Part shown: positions 24,501 to 32,243 of the stretch, piece by piece
Layout of the letters: every line of letters begins with the position of its first letter
How positions within the stretch are numbered: position 1 is the first letter of the stretch
NCBI GenBank assembly: GCA_052031065.1
Contig: JBPEXY010000216.1
Span: 1-33,485 of the forward strand
Length of the DNA stretch: 33,485 bases
Origin: JBPEXY01 sp052031065
GTDB lineage: Bacteria > Pseudomonadota > Gammaproteobacteria > Immundisolibacterales > Immundisolibacteraceae
Direction: 5' to 3'
Program-made: the position numbers and the translations under genes
The notes under the pieces: generated by a model
What the model was told of the DNA's origin: nothing
Database searches by the model: none
What the model saw: the letters and a program-made list of their open reading frames with translations, nothing else

Positions 24501-26330
24501 ATGTGTGGAATCGTTTGTTCCATTTCTCGTAGGGATGTCGTCCCCCAGCTGATCGAGGGATTACGCCGACTGGAATATCGTGGCTACGATTCAGCCGGTG
24601 TCGCGGTCCTTGACGGTAAGGGTTCGCTGCAACAGCTGCGCGCGCTGGGTAAAGTGCAGGAGCTCGACCAGAAACTTCTTGATAACCGTGTCGAGGGTGT
24701 CCTGGGTGTTGCCCATACCCGCTGGGCAACCCACGGGGTTCCCAGTGAAAGTAATGCTCATCCTCATCTCTCCGGGGGCCGGGTGGCGGTGGTACACAAC
24801 GGCATTATTGAAAACCATAATGAACTGCGTGAGGAGCTTACCAATAGCGGCAGCCACTTTTGTTCCCAGACCGACACCGAGGTTATCCCCCACCTTATCG
24901 ATCAGGAACTTGCTGCCGGGGCTGATTTTCTGTCTGCCTTCAACGCGGCTATTAAACGGTTGCAGGGTGCCTATGCGCTTGGGGTGATTTGCTCAGATGA
25001 ACCGGGTCAGTTGCTGGCAGCGCGTAGCGGCAGCCCGCTGGTGATCGGGGTTGGGCGTAACGAGTATTTTCTGGCTTCTGATGCCGCCGCGATTATTGCC
25101 CACACCCCCGATATGATTTTTCTCGAGGAGGGGGACCGCGCGAGGATAACCCTTGATGGGGTAACCATCTGGGATGCAACCGGTAGTGAGGTTGAACGAC
25201 CCGTTAAGACCAGTTCTCTGGTCGAGCAGTCCCTCGACAAGGGTGGGTATCGTCACTACATGCTGAAGGAGATTTATCAGCAACCGGAGGCGATCATCGA
25301 TACCCTGGAGGGGCGTCTCGGCCACGAACAGGTTCTGGAGGGTGCCTTCGGCCCGCAGGCTGCAGCTATTCTAGATCAGGTCGATTCAGTACAGATTATT
25401 GCCTGCGGTACCAGCAGCCATGCGGGGCAGGTCGCCAGGTACTGGATAGAAAGTATCGCTGGTGTTCCCTGTCAGGTGGAGATCGCCAGCGAGTTCCGCT
25501 ATCGGGATACGGTGCTCTCTGCGAATACCTTGCTGGTGACGATTTCCCAGTCTGGCGAGACCGCTGATACCCTTGAGGGATTGCGAGAAGCCAAACGGCG
25601 AGGGGTAAAGCACGCTCTGGCTATCTGTAACGTCCCGGAAAGCTCTCTGGTCAGGGAGTCTGATCTGGTTCTAATGACTCATGCTGGTCCCGAAATCGGT
25701 GTCGCTTCAACCAAGGCATTCACCACCCAGCTGGTAGCCTTGATGCTGCTCTGTATTGTCATTGCCCGTCGCCACGGGCTCACCGCCGAACGGGAAAAAC
25801 GACTGGTTGAAGAGCTGCGGGCGTTGCCAGAGGTGGTCACCAGGGTATTGGAGCTCGATAGTGAGATTGAAAGTCTCGCGAGTGATTTTCGTGACAAGCA
25901 TCATGCTCTTTTCCTTGGCCGTGGCATGCAATACCCCGTGGCTCAGGAGGGGGCGCTGAAACTCAAGGAGATTTCCTACATTCATGCCGAAGCCTATCCG
26001 GCGGGGGAGCTGAAGCATGGGCCATTGGCGCTGGTTGATGAGCAGATGCCGGTGATCGCTGTTGCCCCCAACGATCATCTGCTGGAGAAACTCAAGTCAA
26101 ATATCCACGAGGTTCAGGCGCGAGGTGGACGGATGCTGGTGTTCGCCGATCAGCAGGTACAAATCGACGATGCAGATATCCGCCTGGTCCAGGTGCCGGT
26201 TTCACTTAATTACCTGGCACCCGTGGTTTACACCATACCGCTGCAGCTGCTCAGCTATCATGTCGCAGTGATCAAAGGGACCGATGTAGATCAGCCACGC
26301 AATCTGGCTAAATCAGTAACTGTAGAATGA
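24501..26330 (+). CDS. glmS: Glucosamine--fructose-6-phosphate aminotransferase (isomerising)
   Basis: GlmS makes glucosamine-6-phosphate from fructose-6-phosphate and glutamine, the entry to amino-sugar synthesis. The 609-residue protein (same as E. coli) starts MCGIVCS. Cys2 becomes the N-terminal nucleophile of the glutaminase domain once Met is removed, which fixes the start at 24501 rather than the TTG one codon upstream. RRLEYRGYDSAG and HTRWATHG complete that domain. Two SIS domains follow (IIACGTSSHAG; TISQSGETADTL; LGRGMQYPVAQEGALKLKE), and the tail DQPRNLAKSVTVE closes the active site. AGGAG precedes the ATG. No glmS ribozyme is seen. Confidence 0.98.
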   Translation: MCGIVCSISRRDVVPQLIEGLRRLEYRGYDSAGVAVLDGKGSLQQLRALGKVQELDQKLLDNRVEGVLGVAHTRWATHGVPSESNAHPHLSGGRVAVVHNGIIENHNELREELTNSGSHFCSQTDTEVIPHLIDQELAAGADFLSAFNAAIKRLQGAYALGVICSDEPGQLLAARSGSPLVIGVGRNEYFLASDAAAIIAHTPDMIFLEEGDRARITLDGVTIWDATGSEVERPVKTSSLVEQSLDKGGYRHYMLKEIYQQPEAIIDTLEGRLGHEQVLEGAFGPQAAAILDQVDSVQIIACGTSSHAGQVARYWIESIAGVPCQVEIASEFRYRDTVLSANTLLVTISQSGETADTLEGLREAKRRGVKHALAICNVPESSLVRESDLVLMTHAGPEIGVASTKAFTTQLVALMLLCIVIARRHGLTAEREKRLVEELRALPEVVTRVLELDSEIESLASDFRDKHHALFLGRGMQYPVAQEGALKLKEISYIHAEAYPAGELKHGPLALVDEQMPVIAVAPNDHLLEKLKSNIHEVQARGGRMLVFADQQVQIDDADIRLVQVPVSLNYLAPVVYTIPLQLLSYHVAVIKGTDVDQPRNLAKSVTVE

Positions 26331-26382
26331 TCTGAATTAAGCCATTCTCGGGTTGGCAGTCGAGCAAATCTGTGGTTTCATA

Positions 26383-26401
26383 GGTAATGAGAATCATTAT
26401 C
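26383..26401 (+). promoter_or_regulatory. Fur box upstream of bfd
   Basis: GGTAATGAGAATCATTATC matches 17 of 19 positions of the Fur consensus GATAATGATAATCATTATC. It lies 33 bp upstream of the bfd ATG. Fur with Fe2+ would repress bfd, as known for bfd in P. aeruginosa and E. coli, so Bfd is made in iron starvation when stored iron must be released. Confidence 0.88.
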
Positions 26402-26433
26402 AATGAACAGGGTTCTGTTTGGAGAGAGCCAAC

Positions 26434-26637
26434 ATGTATGTCTGTGTTTGCAAAGCAGTGACGGATAGTCAGGTTGAGCAGAGTATTCACGGTGGTGCCG
26501 ACACTCTGGAGGTGCTGCAGGAACAGCTCGGCGTCGGCAGCGAATGTGGTCGCTGTTGTGAATATGCCAACAATATGCTTCGCCGGCAAACTGTTACCCC
26601 TGTTGCCACCGGGTATCCTAATCAGGATATTTCCTGA
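26434..26637 (+). CDS. bfd: Bacterioferritin-associated ferredoxin Bfd
   Basis: Bfd is a small [2Fe-2S] protein that docks on bacterioferritin and passes electrons through its haems to release stored iron. The 67-residue product has the Fe-S cysteines Cys4 and Cys6 (YVCVCKAVTD) and Cys38 and Cys41 (GSECGRCCEYA), the Bfd-specific CxC...CxxC pattern. The ATG at 26434 has GGAGAGA 6 bp upstream. The TTG at 26419 would include that site in the coding region, so it is rejected. A Fur box precedes the gene, and bfr, its partner, follows 165 bp downstream. Confidence 0.94.
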   Translation: MYVCVCKAVTDSQVEQSIHGGADTLEVLQEQLGVGSECGRCCEYANNMLRRQTVTPVATGYPNQDIS

Positions 26638-26734
26638 CCCGCGTCAGCCCGTTTAGCGCTCTCCATTTCCCCGTAAAAAACTCACACCGCACCGATTACG
26701 TCGGTGCGATGCCACGCCGTCCTGTTGCTTCATT

Positions 26735-26740
26735 TATAAT
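26735..26740 (+). promoter_or_regulatory. Candidate -10 element of bfr
   Basis: A perfect TATAAT lies 62 bp before the bfr ATG. No good -35 hexamer sits 16-18 bp upstream, so another activator may be needed. No Fur box is seen in this gap, so bfr may be expressed separately from bfd. Confidence 0.4.
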
Positions 26741-26802
26741 GTTCCCCAATATTCTGCTGCGGCGGCGTGGAGTGATTGAGTTTCCTCACTGGAGAAAGAC
26801 GA

Positions 26803-27267
26803 ATGAAAGGCAGTTCCGAAGTTATCGGCTATCTGAATCAGGTTCTGAAAATGGAACTCACGGCGATCAATCAGTACTTTCTGCATGCGAAGATGGCGGC
26901 TAATTGGGAGTATTCCGATTTTGCCAGCAAGAGCCGTGAGGAATCGATTGATGAAATGAAACACGCGGATGAGCTGATCGATCGCATTTTGATGTTGGAG
27001 GGATTACCCAATCTGCAGGATCTTGGCAAACTCTATATTGGTGAGGGACTGCCGGAAATGCTTAAGTGTGACCTGCAGCTGGAACTGGAAGCGATCCCGC
27101 TGTTGAAAGAAGCCATCGCTTGCTGCGAGCAGGAGCAGGATTTTGTCAGTCGGGCACTACTGGCCAAAATACTTCACGATGAAGAAAGTCATGTCGACTG
27201 GATCGAAGCCCAGCTGGAGCAGATCGACCAGATGGGCGTGCAGAATTATCTGCAGTCACAACGCTGA
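26803..27267 (+). CDS. bfr: Bacterioferritin Bfr (ferroxidase- and haem-competent)
   Basis: Bacterioferritin is a 24-subunit, haem-containing shell that oxidises Fe2+ and stores Fe3+ mineral. The 154-residue protein keeps all ferroxidase ligands at standard positions: Glu18, Glu51, His54, Glu94, Glu127 and His130. Met52, the axial haem ligand shared by two subunits, is also present (DEMKH), so one subunit type can do both jobs. The ATG at 26803 is preceded by GGAGAAAG. The longer frame from 26776 adds non-family residues. Only one bfr is in the window, unlike organisms with paired FtnA/Bfr forms nearby. Bfd is encoded just upstream. Confidence 0.96.
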   Translation: MKGSSEVIGYLNQVLKMELTAINQYFLHAKMAANWEYSDFASKSREESIDEMKHADELIDRILMLEGLPNLQDLGKLYIGEGLPEMLKCDLQLELEAIPLLKEAIACCEQEQDFVSRALLAKILHDEESHVDWIEAQLEQIDQMGVQNYLQSQR

Positions 27268-27314
27268 CCGTCGCTCTATATTTCAATGAGCTGACGAGTG
27301 GCATGTGTGGTGCG

Positions 27315-27707
27315 TTACTTTCGCGCCACCTCCTCAATAGGGTAACCCGCCTCTTTCCAGGCGCTGAAGCCGCCACCCATATGGGCAATCGGGGATAGTC
27401 CCATCTCCTGCAGGGTGCGAGTAGCGAGGGCGCTGCGCCAGCCACCACCGCAATAGAGAATGAATTTCTGCCCCGTGGCAAACTCGGGTTTGTGGTACGG
27501 GCTCTGAGGGTCGACCCAGAATTCGAGCATGCCGCGAGGCGCGTGCATGGCGCCAGGGATTTTCCCCTCGCGGTAGAGTTCGCGGACATCGCGGATGTCG
27601 ACAAGGCAGGTTTGTTGCTCTTCCAGGAGCTCAAGAACCTGCTCTGTGGTCACCGTTTCAATTAATGCTTCCGCCTCTGCTACCAGGGACATCGCCGGTT
27701 TGATCAT
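27315..27707 (-). CDS. Rhodanese-domain protein (single domain)
   Basis: This 130-residue protein is a single rhodanese domain, which carries sulfur as a cysteine persulfide. The active-site loop is Cys86-GGGW-Arg91, a CxxxxR loop of normal rhodanese size, and the CLVDIRD motif near residues 34-40 and MGGGFSAWKEAGYP at the end are typical. The specific sulfur donor or acceptor cannot be told from sequence. There is no signal peptide. GGGAGA lies 8 bp before the ATG. It is convergent with bfr (47-bp gap, no clear terminator) and downstream of dgkA on the same strand (46-bp gap). Confidence 0.9.
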   Translation of the reverse strand: MIKPAMSLVAEAEALIETVTTEQVLELLEEQQTCLVDIRDVRELYREGKIPGAMHAPRGMLEFWVDPQSPYHKPEFATGQKFILYCGGGWRSALATRTLQEMGLSPIAHMGGGFSAWKEAGYPIEEVARK

Positions 27708-27753
27708 TTTGTCTGTTCTCCCTTGTGCTTTCGAAACGAGGAAAGTGAGCCTG

Positions 27754-28131
27754 TTAGTCGATCAGCGCTGCAATCCAGAGCAGCAGATTAGCCAAAAATA
27801 GCATCAATACCGCAGCAGACCCCACATCCTTGGCGCGGCCAGAGAGCGGGTGTTGATCTGCACTAATACGGTCGATGGCGGCTTCAATTCCGGAATTGAG
27901 CAGTTCAACCGCTAACAACACCAGCCAGCCGCCGATCATGATCGCGCCTTGCCAGATCGAATCGCTGATCAATAATGCAAACAGGATAACCGCCGGAAAA
28001 GCAGCAATTTCTATACGGAAAGACTGCTCATGGCGATAGGCGGAGCGAATGCCTGCAAGTGACCATCGAAAGGCGCGCCAAAGCCTGGGAATGACAGCCA
28101 GATTCTCGGGCTTGCTGGAATGACCTGACAT
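27754..28131 (-). CDS. dgkA: Diacylglycerol kinase
   Basis: DgkA phosphorylates membrane diacylglycerol to phosphatidic acid, recycling the lipid left by membrane-derived oligosaccharide or lipid A-modifying reactions. The 125-residue protein has the trimeric three-helix architecture. The catalytic residues Glu76, Asn79, Glu83, Lys101 and Asp102 (VELLNSGIEAAIDRIS; GRAKDVGSAAV) match the E. coli set at a constant offset of seven. The extra N-terminal residues are polar (SGHSSKPENL). It lies 74 bp downstream of the dehydrogenase gene and 46 bp upstream of the rhodanese gene. Confidence 0.95.
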   Translation of the reverse strand: MSGHSSKPENLAVIPRLWRAFRWSLAGIRSAYRHEQSFRIEIAAFPAVILFALLISDSIWQGAIMIGGWLVLLAVELLNSGIEAAIDRISADQHPLSGRAKDVGSAAVLMLFLANLLLWIAALID

Positions 28132-28205
28132 GGCTTCCGGTCAGTTAAAGTTTGCGGTTTGCATAACAATAGTGCCGGATCATTCAGCGCATCAACTTGG
28201 TGCTG

Positions 28206-29177
28206 TCAGGGCAGCAGCAGTACTTTACCGTGAGTTTTGCGATTGGCTAGTTGCTGTAGTGCCTTCGGTGCCTCTGTCAGTGGATAGGTTGCGCCAATCA
28301 CCGGGTTTATCGCCTGTTGGCCCAGTAATTCAAACAGCCCGCAAAAAACCGGGTCGACCTGCTCCGGTTGGTGGTGATAGTACCCTCCCCACATCACGCC
28401 GACCGCTGAGGCATTTTTTAACAGCAAGCGGTTGGCCGGAATCTCCGCGATCTCGCCTCCGGCAAAGCCGACAATTGCCAGTCGACCTCCCCAGGCCAGC
28501 GCGCGCACGCTCTCGAGAGTTACCGAACCACCGACATTATCGACCACCACATCAACACCCTTGCCTCCGGTGAGTTCTTTGATTGTGGTGCGCCAGTCTT
28601 GATCATATCCGAACGCCACTTCTGCGCCGTTATCGACGCATATCTGGCGTTTTTCTGCCGTGCTGGTGGTCGCAAACACCCGCGCTCCCCAATGGGCCGC
28701 CAGTTGAATCGTTGCCAGGCCAACGCCCCCGGCGCCGGCATGGACCAGCACAGTCTCGCCAGGTTGCAACGCGCTTCTCATCTGTAACGCGCACCAGGCG
28801 GTAGGGTAGACCACCGGGATGGCGGCGGCGGTGTTGAAATCGATTGTGTCGGGTATTTTTACCAGTTGCTGGTCACTGGCGAGAACCTGCTCAGCGAAGC
28901 CGCCGTAATCAATCAGGCCGCAAACCCGGTCACCAGTTTTAAAACGGCTTTCTGGACCGGTGGCGACTACCGTACCCGAGATTTCCACTCCAGGTGAAAA
29001 CGGGAAGGGGGGTTGCAGTTGATACTGGCCGCGAATCATCAGGGTGTCGAGGAAATTAAGCGCTACCGCCGCAGTGGAAATGATCACCTGCCGTGCACCC
29101 GGTTTCGGCAGGTGGATCTCCTGCCAGCTCATTTGATCAGGTTCACACCATTGTTCAACAATCCAGGCGTGCATCAA
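28206..29177 (-). CDS. Zinc-free MDR-family quinone oxidoreductase / NADPH-dependent alkene reductase
   Basis: This 323-residue medium-chain dehydrogenase/reductase lacks zinc-ligand motifs, as in quinone oxidoreductases (Qor/acrylyl-CoA-like reductases). Landmarks are ALNFLDTLMIRGQY, PGVEISGTVVATG, GDRVCGLIDYGGFAEQV, and the Rossmann motif HAGAGGVGLATIQLA near residue 145. VVVDNVGG and LAWGGRLAIVGFAGG follow. Substrate is not determined by sequence; reduction of quinones or enals is the family activity. Two adjacent ATG codons (29177 and 29174) follow GGGGGAGAG on the minus strand. It is downstream of a PilZ gene and upstream of dgkA. Confidence 0.9.
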   Translation of the reverse strand: MMHAWIVEQWCEPDQMSWQEIHLPKPGARQVIISTAAVALNFLDTLMIRGQYQLQPPFPFSPGVEISGTVVATGPESRFKTGDRVCGLIDYGGFAEQVLASDQQLVKIPDTIDFNTAAAIPVVYPTAWCALQMRSALQPGETVLVHAGAGGVGLATIQLAAHWGARVFATTSTAEKRQICVDNGAEVAFGYDQDWRTTIKELTGGKGVDVVVDNVGGSVTLESVRALAWGGRLAIVGFAGGEIAEIPANRLLLKNASAVGVMWGGYYHHQPEQVDPVFCGLFELLGQQAINPVIGATYPLTEAPKALQQLANRKTHGKVLLLP

Positions 29178-29303
29178 CTTCTCTCCCCCGCAGCGGTAAT
29201 GGAATGATCATCAACAATGTCGGTTGGATTTTAATTGAAGTGATGGCCGAAAAACGGTCGGCTGACAAAGCGACGGCGTAAAAAGGGGGGCAGGATGGTT
29301 TAT

Positions 29304-29711
29304 TCAGGGTGCAGGAGTGCACTCTTCGAGGAACTGGCCAACAAGCGTGCGGTCGCTATTGGTGAGGTTGAGATAGGTGCCGACCAGAATAAAGCTCGAC
29401 TGTGCGACGCGACGGCAGTTGATGATACGGAGCTCACCGGTAATTTCACTTTCCGCTGGTTCTGGTAGAACCATTTTAAAACGCAATCTTGGAAAGTCGG
29501 GATTCAGCTTTTTGCCCAGCAGTTTGCGTATAGCGGCCTGGTCAGCGACCAGTTCGATTTCCCGCATCGATACCATTGCGGTTGTAAGCTGGACCGGGTC
29601 GGTAAAGCCAGAAGAGACCTCAACGGAAAGGCGGGTTCTGTATCTGGGATAGCACCGGGCGTCACGAAAACCGCGAGGGTTGGCCAAACGCTCTTCAGCT
29701 TTTACCGGCAT
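29304..29711 (-). CDS. PilZ-domain-like protein with an incomplete c-di-GMP motif
   Basis: This 135-residue protein resembles a single PilZ domain: an arginine-rich start (YPRYRTRLSVEVSSG, with RxxxR at Arg24/Arg28), then beta strands and a C-terminal helix (LVGQFLEECT). PilZ domains bind cyclic di-GMP through RxxxR and a D/NxSxxG motif. RxxxR is present, but the second motif is not clear (TTAMVSMREIELVAD lacks the glycine), so binding may be lost or altered. It could act as a degenerate type IV pilus or motility adaptor. The assignment is by pattern and needs a profile search. The start at 29711 is the only good one. Confidence 0.6.
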   Translation of the reverse strand: MPVKAEERLANPRGFRDARCYPRYRTRLSVEVSSGFTDPVQLTTAMVSMREIELVADQAAIRKLLGKKLNPDFPRLRFKMVLPEPAESEITGELRIINCRRVAQSSFILVGTYLNLTNSDRTLVGQFLEECTPAP

Positions 29712-29753
29712 ATTAATAGCCTACGTGCTGTTTCTAGAATGAGAGTTAGGAAC

Positions 29754-29782
29754 AGGATATAACTATATGATAAATATTTCAA
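29754..29782 (-). promoter_or_regulatory. Candidate promoter of the PilZ-like gene
   Basis: On the minus strand, TTGAAA (plus positions 29777-29782; 5 of 6 matches) is followed after 17 bp by TATCCT (29754-29759; 4 of 6). It lies about 43 bp before the start codon, in an AT-rich stretch. Confidence 0.4.
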
Positions 29783-29910
29783 AAAAATTTGCAGCGCGCG
29801 TCTTCGACAGTTGACCAGGAATCGGAGGATTGTTTCCGGCTGCCGCTAATGAATTGAGTTGTCTGATCGTGAGCGCGGTTCTCCTCATCGCGCCCCAATA
29901 TACCGAAGAG

Positions 29911-29980
29911 ACCAACTAGAATAGTCTGGTATGGTTAAGTTGAAGCGGCGACGGTGGTCGCCAGTGGTTCAGGTAACCAG
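29911..29980 (+). promoter_or_regulatory. Inverted repeats in the leader of the MFS transporter gene
   Basis: Three small inverted repeats precede the transporter: ACCAACTA (29911-29918) with TAGTCTGGT (29922-29930, one bulge), GGCGAC (29947-29952) with GTCGCC (29957-29962), and TGGTT (29966-29970) with AACCA (29975-29979). The first could be a regulator operator, the others leader hairpins. No regulator gene is adjacent, so this is tentative. The rest of the 287-bp gap shows only the PilZ promoter. Confidence 0.3.
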
Positions 29981-29998
29981 TCGAAGCGAGGAGGAGTA

Positions 29999-31321
29999 AT
30001 GGCAAGGTCGGTTCAGGTTGCAGATGTGATTGATGAAAGCCCCATGGGAGCCAAACAGTGGCTGGTGATGCTGTTTTGCACTCTAGTGGTGATTCTGGAT
30101 GGTTTTGATGTTCAGGCAATTGCGTTTACTGCACCGGATATTAGCGCCGACCTTTCGATACCGGAGCACCGGTTTGGCACCCTGTTCTCTGCCGGACTGA
30201 TCGGTATGGCGCTGGGAGCACTGATGATCGGGCCGATAGGGGATACCCGCGGCCGTAAATTTGCCATTATTGGCAGTGTACTGGCGTTCGGCTCTTTTAC
30301 CTTGCTTACCGCCTGGGCAGAGAGTTACACACAGCTGTTAGTTTTGAGGTTCCTGACCGGCCTTGGTCTGGGCGGCGCATTACCCAACGCTACCGCGTTG
30401 ATGTCAGAGTATGCCAATCGCGCCTGGCGCAATATCGCCATCAGTATCATTTTTCTCGGAATCCCCATTGGCGGGATTGCCGGTAGCCTGGTTGCCCAAC
30501 AACTCATGCCCCATTTCGGCTGGCAATCGGTCTATGTGGTCGGAGGAGTTCTGCCACTGGTGTCGGCCCTGCTACTTGCGGTGGCAATGCCCGAGTCGAT
30601 CCGTTATCTGGCTACCCGCGAGGGGCGGGAGGGCGATATTGCGGCGATTCTCAACAAGATAGCGCCCGCCGGTCAGTATAGTGAACAGGATCAGTTCGTT
30701 ATTGAACAGCCGCCGCAGGAGTCGGGACCGGTACGTCAGCTGTTTGCTCCCGGGTATGCGCGGGACACACTACTGCTGTGGGGTGCCTTTTTTACCAACC
30801 TCATCGTCGTCTATTTTCTTATTGCCTGGACACCAACCCTGTTTAAAAACCTGACCGGCGATCCATCGATGGCGGTGCGCGGCGCTTTGGTCCTGAACAT
30901 TGGTGGGGCGGTCGGGCCCCTGTTTCTCGCCGGGTTGATTAGTCGTTTCGGTAGCAGGTTGATGTTGCCCGCTATTTTTATTGCCGGTTTTCTTGCCATC
31001 ATCGCTACCGGTCAGGTCTCTGACAGTTTGCCGATGATCTATCTCGGGGTGTTTATGGCTGGGTTTTTTACCTTTGGTGCGCAGATCGGAATGAATGCAC
31101 TGGCTGCCTTTATCTATCCCACCCCAAGCCGTGCAACGGGTGTTGGCTGGGCGCTTGGCATTGGTCGCTGGGGTTCCATTCTGGGTCCGGTGGTCGGCGG
31201 CATTCTATTTGCGCAGGAACTTGGTATACCCTTCTATTTCACTGTTTTTGGGGCAGTACTGCTGGTTTCTGCTGTCTCAATTTTTTTGATTGGCCGCCCG
31301 CAACCGGCGATGAGGTCATAA
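29999..31321 (+). CDS. MFS transporter, aromatic acid:H+ symporter (AAHS) type
   Basis: This 440-residue, 12-helix transporter belongs to the AAHS branch of the major facilitator superfamily (PcaK/BenK-like), which imports aromatic acids with protons. VILDGFDVQAIAF carries the DGFD motif of this branch, GPIGDTRGRKF is motif A, and RFLTGLGLGGALPNATALM is the next AAHS signature. ARNC-type cytoplasmic loop and the second-half repeat (GALVLNIGGAVGPLF, IYPTPSRATGVGWALGIGR) follow. Specificity for 4-hydroxybenzoate, benzoate or another acid cannot be told. The ATG at 29999 has GAGGAGG directly upstream; the longer frame from 29954 is rejected. No aromatic catabolic gene is nearby. Confidence 0.88.
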   Translation: MARSVQVADVIDESPMGAKQWLVMLFCTLVVILDGFDVQAIAFTAPDISADLSIPEHRFGTLFSAGLIGMALGALMIGPIGDTRGRKFAIIGSVLAFGSFTLLTAWAESYTQLLVLRFLTGLGLGGALPNATALMSEYANRAWRNIAISIIFLGIPIGGIAGSLVAQQLMPHFGWQSVYVVGGVLPLVSALLLAVAMPESIRYLATREGREGDIAAILNKIAPAGQYSEQDQFVIEQPPQESGPVRQLFAPGYARDTLLLWGAFFTNLIVVYFLIAWTPTLFKNLTGDPSMAVRGALVLNIGGAVGPLFLAGLISRFGSRLMLPAIFIAGFLAIIATGQVSDSLPMIYLGVFMAGFFTFGAQIGMNALAAFIYPTPSRATGVGWALGIGRWGSILGPVVGGILFAQELGIPFYFTVFGAVLLVSAVSIFLIGRPQPAMRS

Positions 31322-31331
31322 TTGTTCTGTC

Positions 31332-32243
31332 GTGACTAAAAAGAGCAACAACACCGCGCAGGTTCTGACCGTGGCGATTTCGTCGCGCGCACTTTTCGAT
31401 CTTGAAGAGAGCCACCGCGTATTTGTTGAACAGGGTAAAGCCGCCTATTGCGAATATCAGATTGAAAACGAAAACAATGTCCTCGAACCGGGTGTTGCCT
31501 TCCCGCTGGTACGCAAGCTGCTCGCGTTGAATGAAAATGCGCAGGGCGATAAACGGGTTGAGGTCATTCTGCTGTCGCGCAACAGTGCCGATACAGGTCT
31601 GCGGGTGTTTAACTCTATACAGCACCACGGTGTAGATGTTTCCCGCGCGGCCTTTACCAGTGGTGATTCTCCGTATCGGTACATAAAACCGTTCAGGGGC
31701 GATCTGTTCCTGTCCGCTGAAGCGGAAGATGTGCGCGCGGCTCTTGATGCCGGGTTCGCGGCGGCGACAATACTTCCACTGACCGTTCAAACTGCAAGCG
31801 ATCCACAGCTGAGAATTGCTTTTGATGGGGATGCGGTGCTGTTCTCAGATGAAGCAGAGCGGGTGTTCAGGTCGGGCGGGCTGGAGGCGTTCAAGGACAG
31901 TGAGAGCAGTTCTGCTCTTGAACCGCTTTCTGGAGGACCATTCAAGAACTTTCTTGCTGCCCTGCACCGTATCCAGACTGCTTATACCGATGACCACTCC
32001 CCGATCCGCACCGCGCTGGTGACTGCCCGCGCCGCGCCCACCCACGAGCGGGTCATTCGTACCCTGCGCGCCTGGGACATTCGTATCGATGAGGCGATTT
32101 TTCTTGGCGGCATGGAGAAGGGCGAGTTTCTAAAGACCTTCCGCGCCGATATTTTTTTTGATGATCAGAGCAGTCACGTTGCGTCGGCTGCCGAACATGT
32201 GGCAGCTGGCCACGTTCCTCATGGCGTGGCGAACGAACAGTAA
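31332..32243 (+). CDS. Cytosolic 5'-nucleotidase
   Basis: This 303-residue protein resembles the 5'-nucleotidase family of bacterial and animal cytosolic IA enzymes. The N-terminus (LTVAISSRALFDLEESHRVF) and VAFPLVRKLLALNENAQ are typical. A haloacid-dehalogenase-like core follows: VILLSRNSADTG, IAFDGDAVLFSDEAE with the catalytic-type Asp pair, TALVTARAAPTHERVIRTL, and IDEAIFLGGMEKG plus IFFDDQ. It probably hydrolyses nucleoside monophosphates, exact substrate unknown. The start is GTG at 31332. It begins 10 bp after the transporter gene and overlaps the next gene by 23 bp, suggesting one transcript. Confidence 0.9.
   Translation: MTKKSNNTAQVLTVAISSRALFDLEESHRVFVEQGKAAYCEYQIENENNVLEPGVAFPLVRKLLALNENAQGDKRVEVILLSRNSADTGLRVFNSIQHHGVDVSRAAFTSGDSPYRYIKPFRGDLFLSAEAEDVRAALDAGFAAATILPLTVQTASDPQLRIAFDGDAVLFSDEAERVFRSGGLEAFKDSESSSALEPLSGGPFKNFLAALHRIQTAYTDDHSPIRTALVTARAAPTHERVIRTLRAWDIRIDEAIFLGGMEKGEFLKTFRADIFFDDQSSHVASAAEHVAAGHVPHGVANEQ

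Noticed and set aside
26688..26708. CGCACCGA/TCGGTGCG hairpin between bfd and bfr
   Set aside because: Real 8-bp stem, but no T run follows on the plus strand and no minus-strand gene ends there, so I do not call it a terminator.
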